Of a stretch of 64,000 bases of DNA, positions 59,700 through 64,000 are shown piece by piece. The stretch's first letter is position 1. Every line of letters starts with the position of its first letter. Origin of the DNA: Calliphora vicina (taxonomy: Eukaryota; Arthropoda; Insecta; Diptera; Calliphoridae); the NCBI RefSeq assembly GCF_958450345.1, contig NC_088781.1, positions 46,115,357 to 46,179,356 on the forward strand, read 5' to 3'. The position numbers were made by a program, and so were the translations under genes. The notes below the pieces were generated by a model. It had not been told where the DNA came from and did not search any database. It saw only the letters and a program-made list of their open reading frames with translations.

Positions 59700-60520
59700 A
59701 AAAAATTTGGAAATTAACCCTGTATCTCCTTTGGTTCAAAATGACCCAAAAACTGTATTATCGCCAAAATTAGAGAAAAATGCCAATTTTTCAGTTTTTG
59801 AAAAAATTTTGCTACTAAATAAATACTTTTGCAATTGAATGCAAAAGAATCGAAATATGTACGTAATTATCGTTGTAATGAGATATAAATGACAAAATTT
59901 GATTAAAAAATTTTAAAGTTATTACAAATTCGCCAGACCATTAACGTGGCCTGAAACCACTTGAACAAAAAATTTAGGAAAAAAATTAAGATATTTGGAC
60001 TTAGCTCATTTTTACTTAAAATATGTCCATATTTACTTGTATATGAGTTTTTGTCTTCGTAGGATACCGTTAACCTATTCACAGGTATGACCAAAAAAAA
60101 TAATTTTTGTTACAAAACTCCATTTTCAAATTTTTAAAAATTTTGTTAAACAAATTTCAGATTTTTTAGATCATCACAAAATAAGGAATAAAAATTATGT
60201 CAATACCTCTTACAGTTTTTCCGTACCTGCGATTTAAATTTTGCGTTTTTCAAGAAAAACTAATTTTTTGTCCATATTTAGGCGAATGAGTCCAATTTCC
60301 TTACTGTTATAAATTTTAAGTAAAACCTATTCATAATATTATAGTCCTTGTAATTTTAAATATGTTTTGAAAGTTTTACTAAAATCGGAAAACGATAACC
60401 TTTGAATCGTGAAGGTAAAAGGTCAAATTTTTCAATATTTGGAATTTCTAATGAAAATATAGCGAAATGTTATATATTTTTGGGCCGATTTTCATGAAAC
60501 TTGAAAGTGATTCTAAGTCG
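59700..60520 (+). repeat. Single-arm relative of the fold-back element
   Basis: It follows the order of the left arm 41190-41960: 'tcagtttttg', 'aaaagaatcgaaat', 'gtacgtaatta', 'taggataccgttaacctatt' and 'tttttgggccgattt'. About 80 per cent appears shared by eye (not measured). It ends at about 60510 where the fold-back would continue to its centre, so it is an unpaired arm. Confidence 0.75.
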
Positions 60521-60614
60521 ATCGGTATACTTTAAGGTGGGTGTTAGACTAATATTTTTGGACGTTACAAACATCTGCACAAACGCATTATACCCTCCCT
60601 ACTATGTGTGTAGG

Positions 60615-60796
60615 GTATAAATATGCCAAAAATCGAGGTTGTACCGGTTTTTTCCTTATATCTCAGCCATTCCCGATATATTGATGTATCAATCATGTTT
60701 ATAAGTTATTTGGGGGCTACGGAAAGTTGATTTCAAGATACAGACGGACATGGATAAATCGACTTCGCTATCTATAACGATCCAGAATATATATAT
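60615..60796 (+). repeat. Repeat family A, copy 4, left part
   Basis: 'atatctcagccattcccg', 'ggaaagttgatttcaaga' and 'cgatccagaatatatata' match the other copies. The copy resumes at 61361-61460 after the solo LTR and ends with 'gcgaagggtataac'. Confidence 0.8.
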
Positions 60797-61360
60797 TGTT
60801 ACGAAATTGTACTTGAATTCAAATATAACGATTTTAACGGGTGATTTAAAAGTGGCATAATGCTTTTAAATAGCAGTGCTGTAATAGTAAACTGTAACAT
60901 ATCGGTGGGCATTATTAACATTGAATAAAAGCTTTCAGTTGACCAAACGCTGTTTGCTGCGACCATATATTCGAATTCGAATATTCAGTTAAAGAACATT
61001 GTAGAAAGTACACCACAGATGGCGTATGTATTAGAAAGCAGTGTTATAAATAGTGGCAGATGTTGCAGTCGTTAGTGAGTTTATCAGAGACGCTATTAGA
61101 ATAAACATCAACTGAGTGCCTTAAAGTGTGCTGTATTTTTCAAGTGAATTCGTGTACATTATAAAGTGTGTCTGTATTTCTGCGAATTTATAAACGTGTA
61201 TAAAAAAACACTAAGTGACTATTTAATTCTGTTGTACATTTTATATAAATAAAGAGTTGTTACAATTTTCAAACTACTAAACGGCTTTTATTTGCAATCA
61301 AAAGTATCCGGTTTATTTAAAGGAAATAAACCAACGTTTTGAAAAGGTTAAAACGTAACA
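60797..61360 (+). mobile_element. Solo LTR, second copy, 564 bp
   Basis: The ends are TGTTACG and CGTAACA, flanked by ATAT on both sides (60793-60796, 61361-61364). Its sense strand is plus here, judged from 'tatataaataaagagttg', which combines a TATA-like and a poly(A)-type word. It matches the reverse complement of 50548-51109 throughout. It sits inside repeat family A copy 4. Confidence 0.9.
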
Positions 61361-61460
61361 ATATAGTTTGTGGGGTCGCAAATCAAAAATTTTGAAATTA
61401 CAAACGGAATGACAAACTTATATATGTATACCCTTGCCACTCATGGCGAAGGGTATAACA
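61361..61460 (+). repeat. Repeat family A, copy 4, right part
   Basis: 'tttgtggggtcgcaaatc', 'attacaaacggaatgaca' and 'ggcgaagggtataac' complete the copy left of the LTR. Confidence 0.8.
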
Positions 61461-61479
61461 AATTTATTTTCTCGTTAAT

Positions 61480-61860
61480 AGAATTTGAATCATTTGATTC
61501 TGTGCTCTCAGAAGCTCTTGTATTGTGTTTTGCATGGATGACATGATTAAGAGAGGAAATATTCTCAGTAAGTGCTTGCATAAGGATTTCCAACCCTCTC
61601 ATATCTTTGGGGACATTAGGCTTTTGACAACCCGTTCTTAAAATACTCTGCCTCTCTCTTAATATTTTTAGTAACTCCTTGTAGTTACCACATTTCCTAC
61701 TGAGACCATTCTTAACTACATCACATTGTGACGAAGAGTGCAGGTCTCCGCATGCAACACATACTGTGCGTAGGGTACAATTATTTCTTGTATGTCCAAA
61801 TTCCTGACAATTACTACATTGAACTGGTTTTTAGATAACGTGGAATAATTTTAGACATTG
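61480..61860 (-). pseudogene. Jockey-like retrotransposon ORF1 (gag) fragment with zinc knuckles
   Basis: The minus-strand frame between about 61725 and 61830 encodes CSNCQEFGHTRNNC (CX2CX4HX4C) followed by CVACGDLHSSSQC (CX2CX3HX4C), the paired zinc knuckles at the end of jockey-type ORF1 proteins. A further coiled segment follows to about 61480. It likely belongs to the same family as the ORF2 piece at 57137-57753, but the two are not contiguous. Confidence 0.75.
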
Positions 61861-63319
61861 GGAGCATTGAAAACCAAAAATTTTCCTTGTAAAGACCACC
61901 CTATTGTGCATATGTGTGTATTTGAAGAGCAATAAAAAATACATACAAACAGTAGAAGAACATTAAAGTAAAAGAGGAGAATTTGTTAACGGAAATGCAA
62001 TGTCATGCATGATTTTGCCATTTTAAGTTTTTGCATACATTTCACATTTGATTTAAAACATGTTGAAATGTAACTGAAAGTTTAAATGAATAAACTACTG
62101 TCCGATATTTTCAGCTGTCTGTTAATCACTTGCCCATGTATGAGTGAGTGAGTGTATGTGTGTGTATGTTTGCACACACTCACATATAAATGTAGAAAAT
62201 TGCTGTAAGATTGTGATCAATGTCAGTTAAAATTTCTTTTTCTTTTTTAAGAAACACCACATTTTGTGCTGAAAGAAATATGTATGGTATTGTTTCTTTT
62301 CCTCAAGCACAGTGTTACGACTCAAAAATTAATGGCTATAAAGTTAAAATACTAGGTCTATCGGTACAAAATCTGAAATGTTCACTAAAATAAAGTATGT
62401 CAATGATTAACTCGTTTTTGAATTCTTTTCTAAAGCAAGTAGAAGTAAGTTTAAATTTAATTTCTAGCAAAGTTTTCTTTTTATCGATTGTAACATTTAA
62501 TATCTTTAGAGCAAATCAAAGTTTTTTTTTTAAATATTTTTATTTTTTACTGTATAATGTATAAAAAAAATCCATACCTGATACATATTATTAGTTATTT
62601 ATATTCGTTTAACACATATTTATATTTCCTGGTTTAATGTCAGCACACTGTCGTCTTTAGTGTTTGTTATACAATTTTTATACGTTCCTGTTGACTGGTC
62701 CTACATGCATGATGGCTTTATTTTTGTAAAAAAGCTGCCAACAGTTAGAAGGTATTAAAATAAGAGGAGTTATTTATAAATTCATTTGGTACTCATGACA
62801 TATTTGTGACTGATGTCATAGAAATTTGGAACAAAAATGGGCCAAAATCGGAAAAAAATATTTTTTAATTAGAATTTGTTCATTGAACCAAATCACGAAA
62901 CTTCAAATAAAATGAACAGAGAACAATTGTAGACCTATCAGTAGCCTTCTGTCAAAATTTGAACAAGATGCGTCATTTAGTTTGTGTTTGACAGCCACTG
63001 ATAGAATTTGAAAAAATTTAAATTTCGCCTTCTCATTTCTTGCGAAAAAAACCATCACTCAAATAAAGGCTAATGGAAACTCTGCACTATCAATTTCAAT
63101 GGCAACAAGTAAGAGTACTATATTCGGCCGTGCCGAATCTTAAATACCCTCCACCTAAATATGATGGTATAACAACTGAAATAATATAACAATTGTTAGA
63201 AAGACTAGTTTACGCAGAAGATATTTTATTTCAAATGTACAAAAAATTTTATCTAATTCAGCAATTTATAACTGAAATTCCTAATAGAACGTATGAAATT
63301 TAACAATTTATATACTTAA
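61861..63319. other. Unassigned spacer, 1.5 kb
   Basis: AT-rich with a short GTGT/GTGA run near 62140-62170. At 63105-63160 'gtaagagtactatattcgg' followed by 'ccgtgccgaatcttaaatac' forms a short hairpin and matches 59402. No gene was recognised. Confidence 0.45.
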
Positions 63320-64000
63320 CTAGTTGATCTCCCCGGCTTTGCCCGGTAACATTTACTAATGTTAGTTCTTCAAGTTTCTCCAACCCACGCAAATGAGTAT
63401 CTTCTCAAATAGCTTTGATATATTAGACAAATAGTTTGATGGGTCTGTATGACTCAACTTTTCTGTGATCTTTTCGCATTTTAGGTATCATGGTAACAAG
63501 TGGAACCTTCCATTCTGGAGTATAATATTCAATGCGTAAAAAGCATTAAAAATAAAAATAATTATTTTTATTGCTATCCGGGGTAGCTGCATAAGCATCT
63601 TGTTATTGATTTTGCCAATACCAGGCGCTTTCTTGGAGTACAAACCATGAATGTATATTAAAGACGTTTTTCTATGTTTTGTTTCAATTTAAAGCCTTTA
63701 TAAAAAACTCCTTTTATTTCTCAATCACTCATATATTTCACAAAACATCGATCTTTTATAAAAAAACCCCAACAAAATGTTGTTTCGTTTTTACATTTTA
63801 AAAACAGGGGTTTATTTCCTTTAAATAAACCGGATACACTTTTGATTGCAAATAAAAGCAGTTAGTAATTTAAAATTTCTAACAACTCTTTATTTCGCCT
63901 GGTAGCTATTTATTAATGTTAGTTCTTCAAGTTTCTCCAACCTACATATACCTGCCTGTTCTTATTTATTTGCAAATGAAATATCTAAATTTGTACAGCC
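63320..64000 (-). mobile_element. Helitron-like end with a nested LTR fragment (runs off the window)
   Basis: The plus strand begins CTAGTTGATCTCCCCGGCTT, the reverse complement of a Helitron 3' end with a hairpin (CCGGGCAAAGCCGGG) near CTAG. A degraded minisatellite unit of the 29600/43126 type occurs near 63722. Positions 63806-63895 match about 90 bp of the solo LTR (minus orientation). After it, 'ttagttcttcaagtttctcc' repeats 63365, so the LTR fragment lies between two copies of the element's start. The right boundary lies outside the window. Confidence 0.6.

Noticed and set aside
1..64000. tRNA, rRNA and snRNA genes
   Set aside because: I looked for box A/B words and clover-leaf arms and found nothing convincing; a covariance-model scan would be needed to be certain.

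Overview
Eukaryotic genomic DNA, almost certainly from a higher dipteran fly and most likely a calyptrate of the blowfly or house-fly type. The evidence is short spliced introns with GT..AG ends, AT-rich spacers, proteins closest to what I remember of Drosophila sequences, and the dispersed repeats typical of fly genomes. Exon joins below were worked out by hand from reading frame and splice sites. No transcript or database was consulted.

The first 40 kb is gene-bearing. In order it holds: an IKK-epsilon/TBK1-type kinase (ik2, +); cornichon (cni, -), a COPII cargo receptor; glucosidase II beta subunit (+), an ER glycoprotein quality-control factor ending in KDEL; Lamtor3 (-), a lysosomal mTORC1/MAPK scaffold; Syntaxin 5 (-), the ER-Golgi Qa-SNARE; a TMEM147 homologue (+), an ER membrane protein; a divergent kleisin, probably C(2)M (-); glia maturation factor (+), an Arp2/3 debranching factor; and Su(dx) (+), a C2-WW4-HECT ubiquitin ligase spread over about 12 kb. 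As far as I recall, most of these lie on chromosome arm 2L of Drosophila melanogaster (Muller element B), so this looks like a reshuffled Muller B segment. The genes are not an operon. Four of them (cni, GCS2beta, Syx5, TMEM147) serve the early secretory pathway, and cni and GCS2beta share a 730-bp divergent promoter region.

The long introns of Su(dx), the spacer before it, and the whole region from about 40 to 64 kb consist of transposable elements and their relics. They include two hAT-like non-autonomous elements with 8-bp target duplications (one a 2.1-kb fold-back element with about 1-kb arms), Helitron-like elements with CTAG ends and internal minisatellites, two mariner relics, two solo LTRs with ATAT duplications, small terminal-inverted-repeat elements, and rotting non-LTR retrotransposons. 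Several are nested inside one another, so the order of insertion can be read directly. No host gene was found after the end of Su(dx) at 39545.

I found no convincing new defence or biosynthetic system. The items most worth a second look are the Helitron whose ends and target can be proven from an empty paralogous site, the giant fold-back hAT-like element nested in a Helitron minisatellite, the kleisin gene, and a UPR-type element plus CRE-like palindromes between cni and GCS2beta.
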